64,000 nucleotides of DNA, from NCBI RefSeq assembly GCF_019100565.1, contig NZ_JAHRID010000001.1, forward strand, positions 1-64,000, written 5' to 3'. Positions 28,103 through 38,999 of this stretch are shown here, piece after piece. This stretch comes from Arsukibacterium indicum (lineage in GTDB: Bacteria > Pseudomonadota > Gammaproteobacteria > Enterobacterales > Alteromonadaceae). Under the pieces are notes generated by a model. It saw only the letters and a list, made by a program, of their open reading frames with translations, had not been told where the DNA came from and searched no databases. Position numbers and translations under genes: made by a program. The stretch's first letter is position 1; every line of letters begins with the position of its first letter.

Positions 28103-29515
28103 ATGCAGCAGTATTTAATTCCACAAACCGCACCAGCGGATTTAGCCACATTTTTTGGCCACTTTGCCAGTCAGCCCTGGGCAATGCTTCTTGACTCGGC
28201 GGCAGGTAATCACCCAAACAGCCGTTACCAAATTATGGTTATGCAGCCACTGGCTACCCTGACCGCAACTAATGGCGTAACCACCTTACAGGATGAACAC
28301 GGCAGCCACGATTACCCGCAAGACCCTTTTACCGTGTTAGATTGTGCGCTGAAACGCTATTTTCCTGAGCCGGTAGACAGCGAGCTGCCTTTTAGCGGCG
28401 GTGCGCTGGGCTATTTTGGTTATGATTTAGGCCGCTATCTGGAGCAGCTGCCGGTACTAAGCAAACATGACATTCAGCTGCCGGATATGGCCATAGGCTT
28501 TTACCGCACAGCCCTGGTACTGGATAAACAGTTACAACAGTTATGGTGTGTTGACTATCTGGGCGATGCCAGGACACAGTGGCAGAAATTACAGTACCAG
28601 CTGACACAAGCGGCAGCCCCTACGCCATTTAAATTAACCGGCAACTGGCAGGCTAATCTCAGCCAGCAGCAATACACCGAGCACTTCGACCAAATTCAAC
28701 AGCATTTGTTAAACGGCAATTGTTACCAGATTAATCTGGCCCAGCGCTTCAGTGCTGGTTATCAGGGTGACGAGTGGCAAGCCTATCTGGCACTGCGCGA
28801 AGCAAACGCCGCGCCGTTTTCCGCCTTTATCAATCTGCAGCAAGGCGCAGTGCTGAGTATTTCGCCAGAGCGTTTTTTGCAGTTAAAAAACCGCCAGGTT
28901 GAAACCAAACCGATTAAAGGCACCCGTCCCCGCCATTCAAATCCAGAGCTCGATCAGCAAGCCGCCACTGCCTTGCAGCAGGCTGAGAAAGATCGGGCCG
29001 AAAATGTGATGATTGTTGATTTACTGCGCAACGATTTAGGCAAAGTATGCCGCGTTGGTAGTGTTGCAGTACCAGAGTTATTTGCTATTGAAAGCTTTCC
29101 GGCAGTGCATCATTTAGTCAGCACTGTTACCGGCGAGTTAGCCACAGAATACAGCGCCTGCGATTTACTACGTGGCGCCTTTCCCGGCGGCTCTATTACC
29201 GGCGCGCCCAAAGTAGCGGCAATGCAGATTATTGAACAGCTTGAGCCGCACCGGCGCTCAGTCTATTGCGGTGCGATAGGTTATATTAATAATAACGGTG
29301 ATATGGATACCAACATCGCCATTCGCACCCTGGTTTGCAGCGAAGGCGTAATTCATTGCTGGGCCGGTGGCGGGATTGTTGCCGACTCGGAAGCGGCCAG
29401 CGAGTATCAGGAAACCTTAGATAAGGTAAATAAGATACTGCCGGTACTGGTTCAACTGAGTAAATCCGAAGGCAGTTCTTTTGCTGAAATGCAGGACACC
29501 GCCGATGCTGGCTGA
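28103..29515 (+). CDS. pabB: Aminodeoxychorismate synthase component I
   Basis: The 470-residue enzyme makes 4-amino-4-deoxychorismate from chorismate, using ammonia from PabA, for folate synthesis. The chorismate-binding domain occupies roughly residues 190-450 with PIKGTRPR, AENVMIVDLLRNDLG, GGSITGAPKV and GAIGYI. The PIKGT lysine is characteristic of PabB rather than TrpE, which has Ala there. The N-terminal half carries the TrpE-N-like subdomain. The downstream NudL-type gene starts inside its last codons (29505), so the two form an operon. Confidence 0.93.
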   Translation: MQQYLIPQTAPADLATFFGHFASQPWAMLLDSAAGNHPNSRYQIMVMQPLATLTATNGVTTLQDEHGSHDYPQDPFTVLDCALKRYFPEPVDSELPFSGGALGYFGYDLGRYLEQLPVLSKHDIQLPDMAIGFYRTALVLDKQLQQLWCVDYLGDARTQWQKLQYQLTQAAAPTPFKLTGNWQANLSQQQYTEHFDQIQQHLLNGNCYQINLAQRFSAGYQGDEWQAYLALREANAAPFSAFINLQQGAVLSISPERFLQLKNRQVETKPIKGTRPRHSNPELDQQAATALQQAEKDRAENVMIVDLLRNDLGKVCRVGSVAVPELFAIESFPAVHHLVSTVTGELATEYSACDLLRGAFPGGSITGAPKVAAMQIIEQLEPHRRSVYCGAIGYINNNGDMDTNIAIRTLVCSEGVIHCWAGGGIVADSEAASEYQETLDKVNKILPVLVQLSKSEGSSFAEMQDTADAG

Positions 29516-30107
29516 ACAATTTAGCAGCCGCTTTCTATTAACGCCTAACCCGGCCACAGCCGCGGCGCCGCTGCCTGCGGTAAAAGGGCCGGTGCCGTTA
29601 GCAAATAAGCCGCAAAACACCTCACAGCATGCTGCGGTACTGGTGCCCGTCGTGGATTATGGTAACGAGCTTAAAGTATTATTTACCCAACGGGCGCTGC
29701 ACCTGCGCCATCATCCGGGCCAAATCAGCTTTCCGGGTGGGCGGATTGAACCAGGCGAAAGCAGCAACCAGGCAGCACTGCGTGAAGCGGAAGAAGAAAT
29801 AGGGCTGGCCAGCACTGAAGTTACCCTGCTGGGCCGGTTACCAGCGCAGGACACCACCACTGGCTTTATTATTGAACCCTGGGTTGGCCTGCTTAAGCCG
29901 CAACGTGCGTTTCAGCTGCAGGTATCTGAAGTGGCCGCCGTATTTGAAGTGCCGCTAAGCCATTTTTTACCACAGCAAAACCGTCATCAGCTAGCGTTAA
30001 CCTTGCGCGGTAAAACGCGGGATCTGCATTTTATGCCATATCAGGATAAGTTTATCTGGGGCGCCACCGCCGCCATTATGCATCAGCTTTGTTTGCAACT
30101 GGCTTAA
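29505..30107 (+). CDS. nudL: Nudix CoA pyrophosphatase (NudL/YeaB type)
   Basis: This is a 200-residue Nudix hydrolase that splits coenzyme A and its derivatives to phosphopantetheine and 3',5'-ADP. The Nudix box GGRIEPGES-x6-REAEEEIGL is complete, preceded by the CoA-hydrolase signature region HLRHHPGQISFPGG. The ATG at 29505 has AGGA eight bases upstream and overlaps pabB by 11 bases; the open frame to 29481 starts with TTG and is less likely. The same pabB-nudL order exists in E. coli, supporting the name. Confidence 0.92.
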   Translation: MLAEQFSSRFLLTPNPATAAAPLPAVKGPVPLANKPQNTSQHAAVLVPVVDYGNELKVLFTQRALHLRHHPGQISFPGGRIEPGESSNQAALREAEEEIGLASTEVTLLGRLPAQDTTTGFIIEPWVGLLKPQRAFQLQVSEVAAVFEVPLSHFLPQQNRHQLALTLRGKTRDLHFMPYQDKFIWGATAAIMHQLCLQLA

Positions 30108-30129
30108 TGTAAGATTTAGTTTACGGAAA

Positions 30130-30345
30130 GTAAGGTACACAACATTGAATACCCAATGTAAAGACTAAAATGAGTCGAACCGGTTTGTTCACGCCAACAC
30201 GCCGTGAACCCATCCCTGGGGGCTCGTTTCCGCCCGTCCGGGGCTTCAACGGTTGGCTTAGAGCAAACCGATTCTCGTCCGAATCCCCTTCCCCAAAGTT
30301 CTGGCGCCTTTACAAGCTGTAATAACACCCGACCAGTTACCAACC
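30130..30345. repeat. GC-rich hairpin-rich intergenic stretch, repeat-like
   Basis: This part of the 308-base gap between nudL and sdaA holds perfect hairpins ACATTG/CAATGT (30142-30159) and GTTCACG/CGTGAAC (30187-30209). A longer imperfect pairing joins about 30176-30190 and 30262-30277 (GGTTTGTTC with GAGCAAACC). It is more GC-rich than neighbouring gaps. A minus-strand open frame crosses it but looks incidental. The style is that of repetitive intergenic elements; the copy number in the genome is unknown. Confidence 0.4.
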
Positions 30346-30415
30346 CGCTTACAGTCGTGGCCCGCTTCCGTTACAATGGCCGCAATTTCATAAAGTAAAC
30401 TAACAGATACCCAAT

Positions 30416-31798
30416 ATGATTATCAGTGCTTTTGACATGTTCAGTATTGGCATTGGCCCTTCCAGTTCGCACACTGTTGGCCCGATGCGCGCCGCTAAAA
30501 AATTTACCGATAACCTCAGTGAAACTGAGGTGCTTGATAAGGTTGCCAGCATAAAAGTTGACCTTTACGGCTCGCTGGGCCAAACCGGCATTGGCCATGG
30601 TACCGGCAAAGCCGTGATCCTTGGTTTGTCTGGCTATTTACCGGAAACCATCGATCCCGATACTATCGACGGCTTACTGAAACAAGTGCATGACAGCCAG
30701 AAGCTGCAGTTAGCGCAAAGCCACAGCGTTAAATTCCCGCGCGAAGGCGCCATTGTGTTTCACCGGCGTAAAACTTTAAAAGAGCATTCCAACGGCATGG
30801 AACTGGTGGCTTTTGACAGTGATAAAAACGAGTTGCTACGCGAAGTGTATTTTTCGATTGGCGGCGGCTTTATTGTTAAAGCAGAAGACTTCGCCAAAGA
30901 AAAGGAAGCAGCCAGCCAGTTTGCTGCTGATAACCCACCGCCGTTCCCGTTTGAATCCGGCACCGAGCTGTTGGCCTTATGCAAAGAACACGGCTTGTCG
31001 ATTTCCGGCTTAATGCTGGAGAATGAAAAGGTACTGCGCAAGCCAGCCCAGATTGAGAGTGAGTTGAATAATATCTGGCTTACCATGCGCGCCTGTATTG
31101 AGCGCGGTATTAAAACCGAAGGTATTCTGCCTGGCGGCTTAAAAGTAAAACGGCGGGCACCGGCGCTATACAAGCGGCTGATGTCGGAAAAAAGTAGCGA
31201 CCCGTTGCAGGTAATGGACTGGGTTAACCTGTTTGCCCTGGCCGTAAACGAAGAAAACGCCGCCGGTGGCCGGGTGGTTACCGCGCCCACCAATGGTGCT
31301 GCCGGCATTATTCCGGCAGTGCTGATGTATTATGATAAATTTATTCAATCGGTCAGCCCGGAAATTGCCACCCGCTATCTGCTAACCGCCGCAGCTATTG
31401 GTATTTTATATAAGAAAAACGCCTCTATCTCCGGTGCCGAAGTGGGTTGTCAGGGCGAAGTTGGCGTAGCCTGCTCGATGGCGGCGGCAGCGCTGACGGA
31501 AATACAGGGCGGCACACCGCTGCATGTGGAAAATGCGGCTGAAATTGGCATGGAGCACAACCTGGGCTTAACCTGCGATCCGGTAGGTGGCCTGGTGCAA
31601 GTGCCTTGTATTGAGCGCAATGCCATGGGCTCAATTAAGGCAATTAACGCCTCACGACTGGCGCTGCGTGGCAGTGGTGATCAAAAGGTTTCGCTGGATA
31701 AGGTGATTAAAACCATGTGGGACACCGGCCGCGATATGCAAACCAAGTACAAAGAAACCTCGCGCGGTGGTCTGGCGGTTAATATTATCGAGTGTTAA
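30416..31798 (+). CDS. sdaA: L-serine ammonia-lyase (L-serine dehydratase)
   Basis: This 460-residue enzyme deaminates L-serine to pyruvate and ammonia with an oxygen-sensitive [4Fe-4S] cluster. It is the single-chain fused form: beta domain at about 1-160 ([14 protein letters not shown]) and alpha domain at about 185-460 ([46 protein letters not shown] with cluster cysteines). It begins [12 protein letters not shown], as expected. The gap before it holds a repeat-like stretch, so regulation from the upstream pabB operon is unlikely. Confidence 0.95.
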   Translation: MIISAFDMFSIGIGPSSSHTVGPMRAAKKFTDNLSETEVLDKVASIKVDLYGSLGQTGIGHGTGKAVILGLSGYLPETIDPDTIDGLLKQVHDSQKLQLAQSHSVKFPREGAIVFHRRKTLKEHSNGMELVAFDSDKNELLREVYFSIGGGFIVKAEDFAKEKEAASQFAADNPPPFPFESGTELLALCKEHGLSISGLMLENEKVLRKPAQIESELNNIWLTMRACIERGIKTEGILPGGLKVKRRAPALYKRLMSEKSSDPLQVMDWVNLFALAVNEENAAGGRVVTAPTNGAAGIIPAVLMYYDKFIQSVSPEIATRYLLTAAAIGILYKKNASISGAEVGCQGEVGVACSMAAAALTEIQGGTPLHVENAAEIGMEHNLGLTCDPVGGLVQVPCIERNAMGSIKAINASRLALRGSGDQKVSLDKVIKTMWDTGRDMQTKYKETSRGGLAVNIIEC

Positions 31799-31808
31799 AC
31801 CGCAGTAA

Positions 31809-32081
31809 TTATTTTGCAGGCTCTGATGCCAGCAGTGGATCATCCGGTTCACTGCTGGTAGCAGAGTTATCCTGATACTCTGCGATGATCTGCTCAGCCT
31901 GCTCGCTATCTTCTTCCTGCACCAGAATAGTGGCAATGCCCAGTGGCGCCACATCACCTACTGCACCTTGTAAGTAGTGGCCGCCAACATGTGCCTCAAT
32001 GCCATATGATTGCAGCATACCTGCGACAATATGGGCCTCAAGAATATCGTTTGCTTTAAAAATTATTTTCATACTTCCCAT
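31809..32081 (-). CDS. DUF2007-family small protein
   Basis: This 90-residue protein begins MGSMKIIFKANDILEAHIVAGMLQ and matches the DUF2007 pattern: a GlnB-like alpha/beta fold with helix, then IEAHVGG, and a C-terminal VQEEDSEQAEQIIAEY helix. Function is unknown; these proteins are called putative signal-transducing proteins because of fold similarity to PII. The ATG at 32081 has AGG six bases upstream; the in-frame ATG at 32072 would give the more usual MKII start. An acidic, Ser/Pro-rich tail ends the protein. It overlaps nothing and follows lctP by 21 bases. Confidence 0.75.
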   Translation of the reverse strand: MGSMKIIFKANDILEAHIVAGMLQSYGIEAHVGGHYLQGAVGDVAPLGIATILVQEEDSEQAEQIIAEYQDNSATSSEPDDPLLASEPAK

Positions 32082-32101
32082 ACAACGCCTGCCTAAACAT
32101 C

Positions 32102-33727
32102 TTATCGTAACAGCAACCATGCCACGCTACTGGCTGCTAAACAGTAAAATAACATCGGCCACAGCGTATAGCGAATAATATCTCCTTCACGCCCATGTAA
32201 ATTGACCACACTGGCAGCCGCTACCACATTCACCACACAAATCATATTGCCGGCATTGGCCCCCAGCATCTGCAATGCGAGTGTTAAGGTTAACGACAAA
32301 TCAGCCTGCGCAGCCATTGCTTGCTGAAAACTACCAAACATTAAATTTGAGAACGTCGCTGAGCCAGCAATAAAGGAACCCAGTGCGCCGATAAATGGTG
32401 CTATCCATAACCAGCTGTCGGCCAGATAGCGGGCAGCCTCAGCAGCCAATGCCAGGGGCATGGCGGGTAAACCAGCGCTGTTAACGTCAGATTGCAGAAA
32501 AATCCGGACCATTGGTACCGCGCCTGCCAGCGCAATAGCCGACGGCAGCAGCATCCGGCCACTTTGCGTCACCGCGTTTCGCAGCATCGTTGCAGAGCCC
32601 CGCAGGAAAAAACAACTGACCAGCGCCACCAGCACAAATAAACTGCCCGGTAAATATAACGGGCTGACTGTGACGGTCAGTTCAGTACCAAAAATCGCAG
32701 GCCAGTGCCAGGCCAGCTGCTGTAAGCCGGTTTTAAAAGGCAAACCCGGGATCCGGCTTAATATCAGTAACATGGCCACCAACACATAGGGTAGCCAGGC
32801 ACGCCATAATGGTAAGGCAGGTGCGGCTGACAGGATATCTGGCGTTATTGTTGTAGCTTGTTCAGCCTCAGCGGGTGTTGTGTCGTCAGGTTTAAACAAC
32901 CAGGGTGTTGCCGGTAACAGCACACCGTAACGGGCGGCGGTACAAATCAGCGCCAGCCCTATCAAGGCGCCCAGTACCGATGGAAACTCAGGGCCCAGCA
33001 ATAACGCCACCAGATAAGCCGGTAGTGTAAAGGCTAAGCCACTTAGCAATGCAAAAGGGGCAATAGCAAAGCCAGCACGCCAGCTTTTTTGCTCACTGAA
33101 AAAGCGGGTTAGCATAACTACCATCAACAGCGGCAAACAGGAGGCAACGGCGATATCAATACTGATGGCGGTTAACGCTACCTGTAACACCGTATCAGGC
33201 CCGATGCCAGGCACGCCCTGAGCAATGCCAACCAGCACCGGGGTACCGACAGCGCCAAAAGAGACCGCACTCGAATCAGCGACCAACGCCAGTACCACAG
33301 CTGACAACGGGCTGAACCCCAGAGCCACCAGCAATGGCGCTGCGATAGCCGCGGGCGTACCAAAACCGGCTGCGCCTTCTAAAAAACTGCCAAACAGCCA
33401 GCCAATAATGATTAATTGCACCCGCTTATCAGCAGAAATTGCGCCGAAGCCAGCTTTAATAACATCAAGAGCGCCGGTTTGCTTTAACACATTAAGCAGC
33501 AAAACCGCACCAAATACGATCCAGACAATAGTGGCGGCGATAACTACCCCTTCCGCACTGGCAGCAGCCAGTTGCCGCAACGGCACCTGCCATACCAGAT
33601 ATGTCAGCACGGCACAGATCATAAAACTTAGCGGCATCGCACGGCGTGCCGGCATGCGCAGCAACACCAGCAGCATAAACACGCTTAACAGCGGCATCGC
33701 CGCTGTTAACCATTGCCAGACAGTCAT
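32102..33727 (-). CDS. lctP: L-lactate permease family transporter
   Basis: The 541-residue inner-membrane protein has 12-14 predicted helices and LldP/LctP hallmarks: [34 protein letters not shown] and the C-terminal [16 protein letters not shown]. It imports lactate or glycolate with protons. A TTG precedes the ATG at 33727 in frame; the ATG is chosen. No lactate dehydrogenase gene is in the window, so the exact substrate is not proven. It is transcribed towards the DUF2007 gene and may be co-transcribed with it. Confidence 0.9.
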   Translation of the reverse strand: MTVWQWLTAAMPLLSVFMLLVLLRMPARRAMPLSFMICAVLTYLVWQVPLRQLAAASAEGVVIAATIVWIVFGAVLLLNVLKQTGALDVIKAGFGAISADKRVQLIIIGWLFGSFLEGAAGFGTPAAIAAPLLVALGFSPLSAVVLALVADSSAVSFGAVGTPVLVGIAQGVPGIGPDTVLQVALTAISIDIAVASCLPLLMVVMLTRFFSEQKSWRAGFAIAPFALLSGLAFTLPAYLVALLLGPEFPSVLGALIGLALICTAARYGVLLPATPWLFKPDDTTPAEAEQATTITPDILSAAPALPLWRAWLPYVLVAMLLILSRIPGLPFKTGLQQLAWHWPAIFGTELTVTVSPLYLPGSLFVLVALVSCFFLRGSATMLRNAVTQSGRMLLPSAIALAGAVPMVRIFLQSDVNSAGLPAMPLALAAEAARYLADSWLWIAPFIGALGSFIAGSATFSNLMFGSFQQAMAAQADLSLTLTLALQMLGANAGNMICVVNVVAAASVVNLHGREGDIIRYTLWPMLFYCLAASSVAWLLLR

Positions 33728-33765
33728 CAATTCAGCTGAGCGCCTCCGGTTTGTTATTGGTGTGG

Positions 33766-36700
33766 TTAATAGCCGCTCTCATTTAACAATGGCTGTTCCC
33801 CCGCAGTGGGCTCTGGCTCAGTCGGGCCAACATTATCACTGTTTCCGGCCAGTAAGGTTATGATCAATAAGCTGAAAAAACCCAGCAGCGGAATAACCAG
33901 CAGTAACGCCCACCAGCGGCTGAATTGCAAATCGGTTAAGCGCCGGCAGATTGCTGCAGTTACCGGTAGGGTCATGGCAATTAAATAACTCAGGGCAATA
34001 ACCCCGTTTGATAATAAGCCAGTAGCGGCAATGATACCGTCAACGATTAACAGGATCAGCAGCAAACCAAAATGCATCCAGATAAACTGCCAGAACTCAC
34101 GCCGACTGTCTGGCTGATTAAATACTGCATAGCTGCGGATAGCCCGGCTGAAGCTGCTTAACGCCTGAGGTACAGCTTTCTTGGTATCTTCCAGAATAAC
34201 GTACAACGCCGGGATCAGCACCAAGGTGATGACCGTAGCGAATAAAATACCAAACGCCAGTGATACCGCCATCGGCACCACGATTTTTGCCTGTAAACTG
34301 CGCTCCAGTACAATAGGCGCCAAACCGACAAAAGTGGTGAGTGATGTCAGTAAAATTGCCCGAAAACGCTGGGTACCGGCTTCTACCACCGCCTGCTTAA
34401 TGGCAATGCCCTGCTCGCGCGCTCTGTTTACAAAGTCGACCATGATCAGGCTATCATTTACCACAACGCCGGCCAGTGCAACCAGGCCAAAAATTGACAT
34501 AATGCTCATACTCAGGCCCAGCAGCATATGGCCAATAACCGCGCCAATTAAGCCAAAGGGGATTACGCTCATAATAATTAATGGCTGGCTGTACGATTTC
34601 AACGGAATCGCCATTAAGGCATAAATGGCAAACAGTGCCAGCACGGCGGCTTTCATTAGATCAACCTGAGCATCAAGTTCATCCTGGCTGGCACCGTCCA
34701 ATGAACCGGTTACGCCCTGATACTTTTGCTCCAGTTCTTTTATAATTTTAGTCTGTACTTCACGAACCACCACGCCCGGCTCAATTAATGTTTTATCGGC
34801 AGCAGCAGTAATGGTAACTGCCCGTTCGCCATTTACCCGGTTAATTGCGCTGAAACTCGGTTGCATGGTATAGCTGGCCACCCGCGAAAACGGCACTTCG
34901 CCACCATTGGCTGTTCGTATCCGCATATTCTCCAAATCACCGATAGAACGGCGTTCTTCCTGTGGGTAACGCACCATCACTTTAATTTCTTCGCCATTAC
35001 GCTGCAGACGCTGTGCTTCTGCACCATAAAACCCATAACGTACCTGGCGGGCTAAATCAGCCAGGCTTATCCCAAGCAAGTCAGCTTCTGGTTTTAACGC
35101 CAGCACAATTTCATCGTTACCACCCAGCAAATTATCCTCAATATCAAACACACCGGCGTATTCGGCCAGACGTGCTTTTAATTCTTGCGTAGCAAGCTGC
35201 AGGTTTTGCAGATTGGTGCCGCGCAGTTGCAATGCAATATCAGCACCGCCGCCGCCCATAGTAGAGCTGTTCACTTTAAAAGATTTCAGGCCAGGAATTT
35301 CCGGCACCTGCTCACGCCAGCGTCGCGCAATTTCAAAGCCGTCAATTTCCCGGTTTTCACTCTTTTCCAGTTCAACCACCAACTGGCCAGCGGTATCGCT
35401 GTTTAAAAAAACCAGCCGGTGTTTAATCACGTCTTCATTAAACTCACGGCCCAGTTCTGTGTTAGCGCGCAGCAGGGCTTTTTCAATTTCCTGCATAGCC
35501 AAAACCGTAGCTTCGTTCGAGGCACCCTCTTCCATTTGCACATTGGCCTGAATAAAGTCGCTCGGGATGTCCGGAAAGAATACCCAGCGCACAAAACCAC
35601 CCTGTAGCACCCCAATCATTAAAATCAGCATGGCAAAAAAGCCCGCCATAGTCAGGTAACGCAGGCGAATACAAGCTTCGATAAACGGCTTATAAGTGTT
35701 GTGAATAAAGCGAAACAGGCCACGGGATACCGCTTCACGAACCCGCTTTAAGGTATTGCTGCCAAAACGACCCAGTGCGTAAATCCCACCTTTATCAGGG
35801 TCCCAGGGCTTAGTATCCATATTGGCAATATGGGTTGGTAAAATCAGTTTTGATTCGATAATAGAAAAAACCAGACACAGCACCACCACCCAGGCAATAG
35901 ATTCCCAGATAGCAGACTGACCACCGCCCACCATTAACATGGGTACAAATGCGGCAATTGTGGTTAATACACCAAAGGTTGCCGGCATCGCGACTTTTTT
36001 CGCGCCGGCAATAACCGCTGCTGTTGATTTACCCCGTTTTTCTATTTCGGTATAGGCACTTTCACCAATAATAATGGCGTCATCCACTACTATTCCCAGT
36101 ACCAGAATAAAACCAAATAAACTGATCATATTGATCGAGACGTCAAACATTGACAATGGCAACATCGCCAGCGCACCTAAAAAGCATACTGGTATGCCCA
36201 CCATTACCCAGAATGCTACCCGGAACTCCAGAAACAGCGTTAACGCCAGCAGTACCAGGATTACGCCGTACAATAAGTTGTCAGTCATCAGATCCAGCCT
36301 GCCCTGCAGGTAATAGCTGGAATCACCCCAGTAATCTAACTGGACACTGGGTGGTAAACTGGCTTTTTTATCCTTCACATACTGTTTTACGGTATCAGCG
36401 ATCTGTAGCGTGTCATCTTCGCCAACCGCATCGATGCGGATGGAAACACTGTTTTTACCATCGAAGGTTGCTAAGCGGCTACGCTCGATAAAACCATCAG
36501 TTACGGTCGCGATCTCACCCAGCGTTAACCGGGTGCCATCTGCAAATTTCAGCAGAACGATATTGTCAAAATCAGCCTGGTTATAGGCCTGACCTTTAGT
36601 GCGCAGCAGAATATTACCACTTTCAGAGCGGATAGCGCCGCCGGGTAAATCAACTGAGCTGGCCCGGATTGCCGCAACAACCTGATCCAGGGTTAACCCA

Positions 36701-37287
36701 TATTCTTTTAATTTCAGTTCTGAAACTTCAACGGCTACTTCGTAATCCCGGGCCGCAATTACATCAACCTTACTGACCCCGGGTCGTTTTTTAATTTCGT
36801 CCCGGATATCTTTAGCCAGCTCTTTTAACGTCCGCTCCGGTGCATCGCCATACAGGGATAACCACATTACATTGCTTTGAAAGCGTACCCGGTACACTAC
36901 CGGTCGCTCGGTTTGCTCTGGTAATGATGAAATAGAACCAACCTGAGTTTTAATCTCGTCCATTACCTCCTGTACTTCATAGTTGGAAGCCACTTCCACC
37001 CGCACGGTTGCCAGGCCTTCAACGGCGGTAGAGCGAATACGTTTAATACCATTAACGCCACGCAGGCTTTGCTCAATTTTATCAATAACGCCGGTTTCAA
37101 CTTCCTGTGGTGCCGCGCCAAGATAGGGCACCCGGATATTTACCACTTCCAGTTCTATTTCCGGGAAAGCTTGTTTTTTTATGGTCAGTACTGACGCAAT
37201 ACCGGCCACCAGAATAATGGCCATAAGCAGATTTGCTGCCACGCTGTTACGGGTAAACCAGGCAATAATACCTTTATTGGTATCCAT
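33766..37287 (-). CDS. RND efflux permease with C-terminal DUF805-like domain
   Basis: This 1173-residue protein comprises a full RND (AcrB/MexF-like, HAE1-type) permease over about residues 1-1035: N-terminal helix [14 protein letters not shown], porter domains, [17 protein letters not shown] with the proton-relay Asp pair in TM4, and a second helical bundle ending [12 protein letters not shown]. The last 140 residues are extra. From about 1050 they read like DUF805: SRREFWQF, an NG-containing helix, [12 protein letters not shown], then a helix pair and [13 protein letters not shown] membrane adaptor gene is upstream with one base between stop and start. No outer-membrane channel gene is present, so it probably uses a shared TolC. 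Confidence 0.88.
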   Translation of the reverse strand: MDTNKGIIAWFTRNSVAANLLMAIILVAGIASVLTIKKQAFPEIELEVVNIRVPYLGAAPQEVETGVIDKIEQSLRGVNGIKRIRSTAVEGLATVRVEVASNYEVQEVMDEIKTQVGSISSLPEQTERPVVYRVRFQSNVMWLSLYGDAPERTLKELAKDIRDEIKKRPGVSKVDVIAARDYEVAVEVSELKLKEYGLTLDQVVAAIRASSVDLPGGAIRSESGNILLRTKGQAYNQADFDNIVLLKFADGTRLTLGEIATVTDGFIERSRLATFDGKNSVSIRIDAVGEDDTLQIADTVKQYVKDKKASLPPSVQLDYWGDSSYYLQGRLDLMTDNLLYGVILVLLALTLFLEFRVAFWVMVGIPVCFLGALAMLPLSMFDVSINMISLFGFILVLGIVVDDAIIIGESAYTEIEKRGKSTAAVIAGAKKVAMPATFGVLTTIAAFVPMLMVGGGQSAIWESIAWVVVLCLVFSIIESKLILPTHIANMDTKPWDPDKGGIYALGRFGSNTLKRVREAVSRGLFRFIHNTYKPFIEACIRLRYLTMAGFFAMLILMIGVLQGGFVRWVFFPDIPSDFIQANVQMEEGASNEATVLAMQEIEKALLRANTELGREFNEDVIKHRLVFLNSDTAGQLVVELEKSENREIDGFEIARRWREQVPEIPGLKSFKVNSSTMGGGGADIALQLRGTNLQNLQLATQELKARLAEYAGVFDIEDNLLGGNDEIVLALKPEADLLGISLADLARQVRYGFYGAEAQRLQRNGEEIKVMVRYPQEERRSIGDLENMRIRTANGGEVPFSRVASYTMQPSFSAINRVNGERAVTITAAADKTLIEPGVVVREVQTKIIKELEQKYQGVTGSLDGASQDELDAQVDLMKAAVLALFAIYALMAIPLKSYSQPLIIMSVIPFGLIGAVIGHMLLGLSMSIMSIFGLVALAGVVVNDSLIMVDFVNRAREQGIAIKQAVVEAGTQRFRAILLTSLTTFVGLAPIVLERSLQAKIVVPMAVSLAFGILFATVITLVLIPALYVILEDTKKAVPQALSSFSRAIRSYAVFNQPDSRREFWQFIWMHFGLLLILLIVDGIIAATGLLSNGVIALSYLIAMTLPVTAAICRRLTDLQFSRWWALLLVIPLLGFFSLLIITLLAGNSDNVGPTEPEPTAGEQPLLNESGY

Positions 37288-37288
37288 A

Positions 37289-38524
37289 TTATTGCTCCTT
37301 TACCTTATCAGCTTTCGCGGCGGCGGCTTCAGCTAACTGGGTACCGTCAGTGCTTTGCGGCTCATCACTGCCAGCACCAGCAACCCTGACCACCGTGCCG
37401 GCCAGTGGATTGGAAATGGCAGACAACGCCAGTTGGTCAGTGGGTTCTAAACCGGCCTGAATATAAGCAAACTCATTCGTTGCTCTGTCAACCTCTACCT
37501 GGCGAAATTGCAGGGTATTGTCTTTATCAACCACCAGCACCTGATTACCCGGCAGCAACAAATGCCGCTCAACCCTGACAATTTGTTCGGCCTGAGTACC
37601 AGTAATAGTCGCCCCAACAAAACGACCAAAATTTAATACGGGTTGATTCTGGGCCTGCTTTTGGCGCTGATAAGGGTCGGTGACTTCAGCCACGACATAA
37701 ATAACCCGGCTACGCTCATCCAGAATGCCTTCCGTTCTTACCAGCTTTGCCGGCCAGGTTAGTTGCTGCCCCGCTACCGTGCTGCTTAAAGTAACAGTGT
37801 TAGCTTCCGTGTCCATTGCCCCGGGCATAGCTAAAAATGCCATATCGATGTCTGTCAGCGGTAAACGAATTTCAGCCACCTCAGTCCCCACTATACTGCC
37901 AAGCACAGAACCACGGCTGATAAACTGGCCAATATTTGCGGCCCGGCTACGCACCATGCCATCATAAGGTGCACGAATTTCAGTGCGGGCCAAATCACGT
38001 TTTGCTCTCTCTAATTCCGCCTCAGCTGACTGAACACTGGCCAGTGCACTGGCTAGCTGTGGTTGGCGTAAGCCCAGTGCCGGTGCAGTTCCATCGGTAA
38101 AAGAGCGCCATTCCTCTTCGGCCACTCTGACGCGTGCCTTTTCTTCTGCCAGCATCGCCTGGGCATTGGCAAGTGCAGCTTGTGCCGCCTTGACGTTGGT
38201 TAAATAATCACTTTGTTCCACCCTGACCAGCACGTCACCTTTTGTAAAAAAACCACCGGCAACAAATTGCTCTGCTACTTCGACAACCCTGCCGTTTACT
38301 TCAGAAACAAGACTGGTTTCCAGTTTTGGTGTCACCATCCCCTGTGACTTAATCTGATAGACAATATTATCTGGTTTAATAGCAACAGCATTCACCAGAA
38401 TAGCCGGCCGGCTTTCATCATTTTTTTCCGGTGGCTGACGCATTTTTGATAAGCCCACTGCACCAGCAATGGCTACCACAACAACGATTACCGGAAGTAT
38501 TACTTTTACAAAAAATGAAGACAT
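37289..38524 (-). CDS. RND efflux periplasmic adaptor (membrane fusion protein)
   Basis: This is a 411-residue adaptor with an N-terminal membrane anchor (about 7-25), a biotinyl/lipoyl-like half near 75-110 (VEVAEQFVAGGFFTKGDVLVRVE), an alpha-helical hairpin rich in Ala/Gln/Glu (about 115-175), the second lipoyl half with TEIRAPYDGMV, and a beta-barrel. It joins the RND permease to an outer-membrane channel. An AGGTGG site precedes the ATG at 38524. It is the first gene of the two-gene pump operon; a TetR-like palindrome lies 360 bases upstream. Confidence 0.92.
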   Translation of the reverse strand: MSSFFVKVILPVIVVVVAIAGAVGLSKMRQPPEKNDESRPAILVNAVAIKPDNIVYQIKSQGMVTPKLETSLVSEVNGRVVEVAEQFVAGGFFTKGDVLVRVEQSDYLTNVKAAQAALANAQAMLAEEKARVRVAEEEWRSFTDGTAPALGLRQPQLASALASVQSAEAELERAKRDLARTEIRAPYDGMVRSRAANIGQFISRGSVLGSIVGTEVAEIRLPLTDIDMAFLAMPGAMDTEANTVTLSSTVAGQQLTWPAKLVRTEGILDERSRVIYVVAEVTDPYQRQKQAQNQPVLNFGRFVGATITGTQAEQIVRVERHLLLPGNQVLVVDKDNTLQFRQVEVDRATNEFAYIQAGLEPTDQLALSAISNPLAGTVVRVAGAGSDEPQSTDGTQLAEAAAAKADKVKEQ

Positions 38525-38999
38525 GACTTATCCACCTGTCAAATTTAACTTGTCGCATCATAAGTGTTGCAACTGCAATTGTATGCCGGCGACTGTTAAT
38601 CTTTGTATCCTGAAACAGGCAAATAGTGCGGCGACATCACCGCTGATAAACCAATTTAAATTCATCCGGCTACAGCCCAGCCCTTTACCCACGCGGTGTA
38701 TTCCCTTTTCAGCATCTGGTAACCGATAAGCTTTGGCCGATTTATAAAGCTGCTATCGCCAGAACCGGGTAATATTTTGTTACAAACGCCTACAATTAAA
38801 ACAGCTGTTTGAATGCCAGTTATAACACTACAACTTAAAGTTATTTGCCGACTAAACCCTGCTGATTTATCGTAGCAGTAGTGACCAATCTGGTCATTTT
38901 TCAGTCACAAATTGCGGCTAGTATTTTTGGCAGTATTCACTATCGCAGCAGCAATATGCTTAAGCAGGCTGTAAGCGCAGCCAGATTGAGGGAATTATT
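38525..38999. other. 475-base divergent intergenic region, no gene seen
   Basis: This lies between the RND pump operon (minus) and the glycogen-binding protein gene (plus). No credible coding frame is seen. It contains the palindrome at 38882-38896 and AT-rich stretches around 38760-38880. I could not place a convincing sigma70 promoter for either side. Confidence 0.6.
38882..38896. promoter_or_regulatory. Palindrome resembling a TetR-family operator
   Basis: TGACCA-ATC-TGGTCA is a perfect 6-bp inverted repeat with a three-base centre, the size and sequence style of many TetR-family operators. A T-run follows (38897-38901), but a three-base loop makes it a poor terminator and no gene ends here. 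It lies 103 bases before the plus-strand gene and 357 bases before the pump operon. No TetR gene is in the window. Confidence 0.4.

Noticed and set aside
30116-30343. Minus-strand 75-codon open frame across the repeat-like stretch
   Set aside because: It follows hairpin-rich DNA, has Arg/Gly/Cys-rich unstructured composition and no good ribosome site; most likely incidental to a repetitive element.
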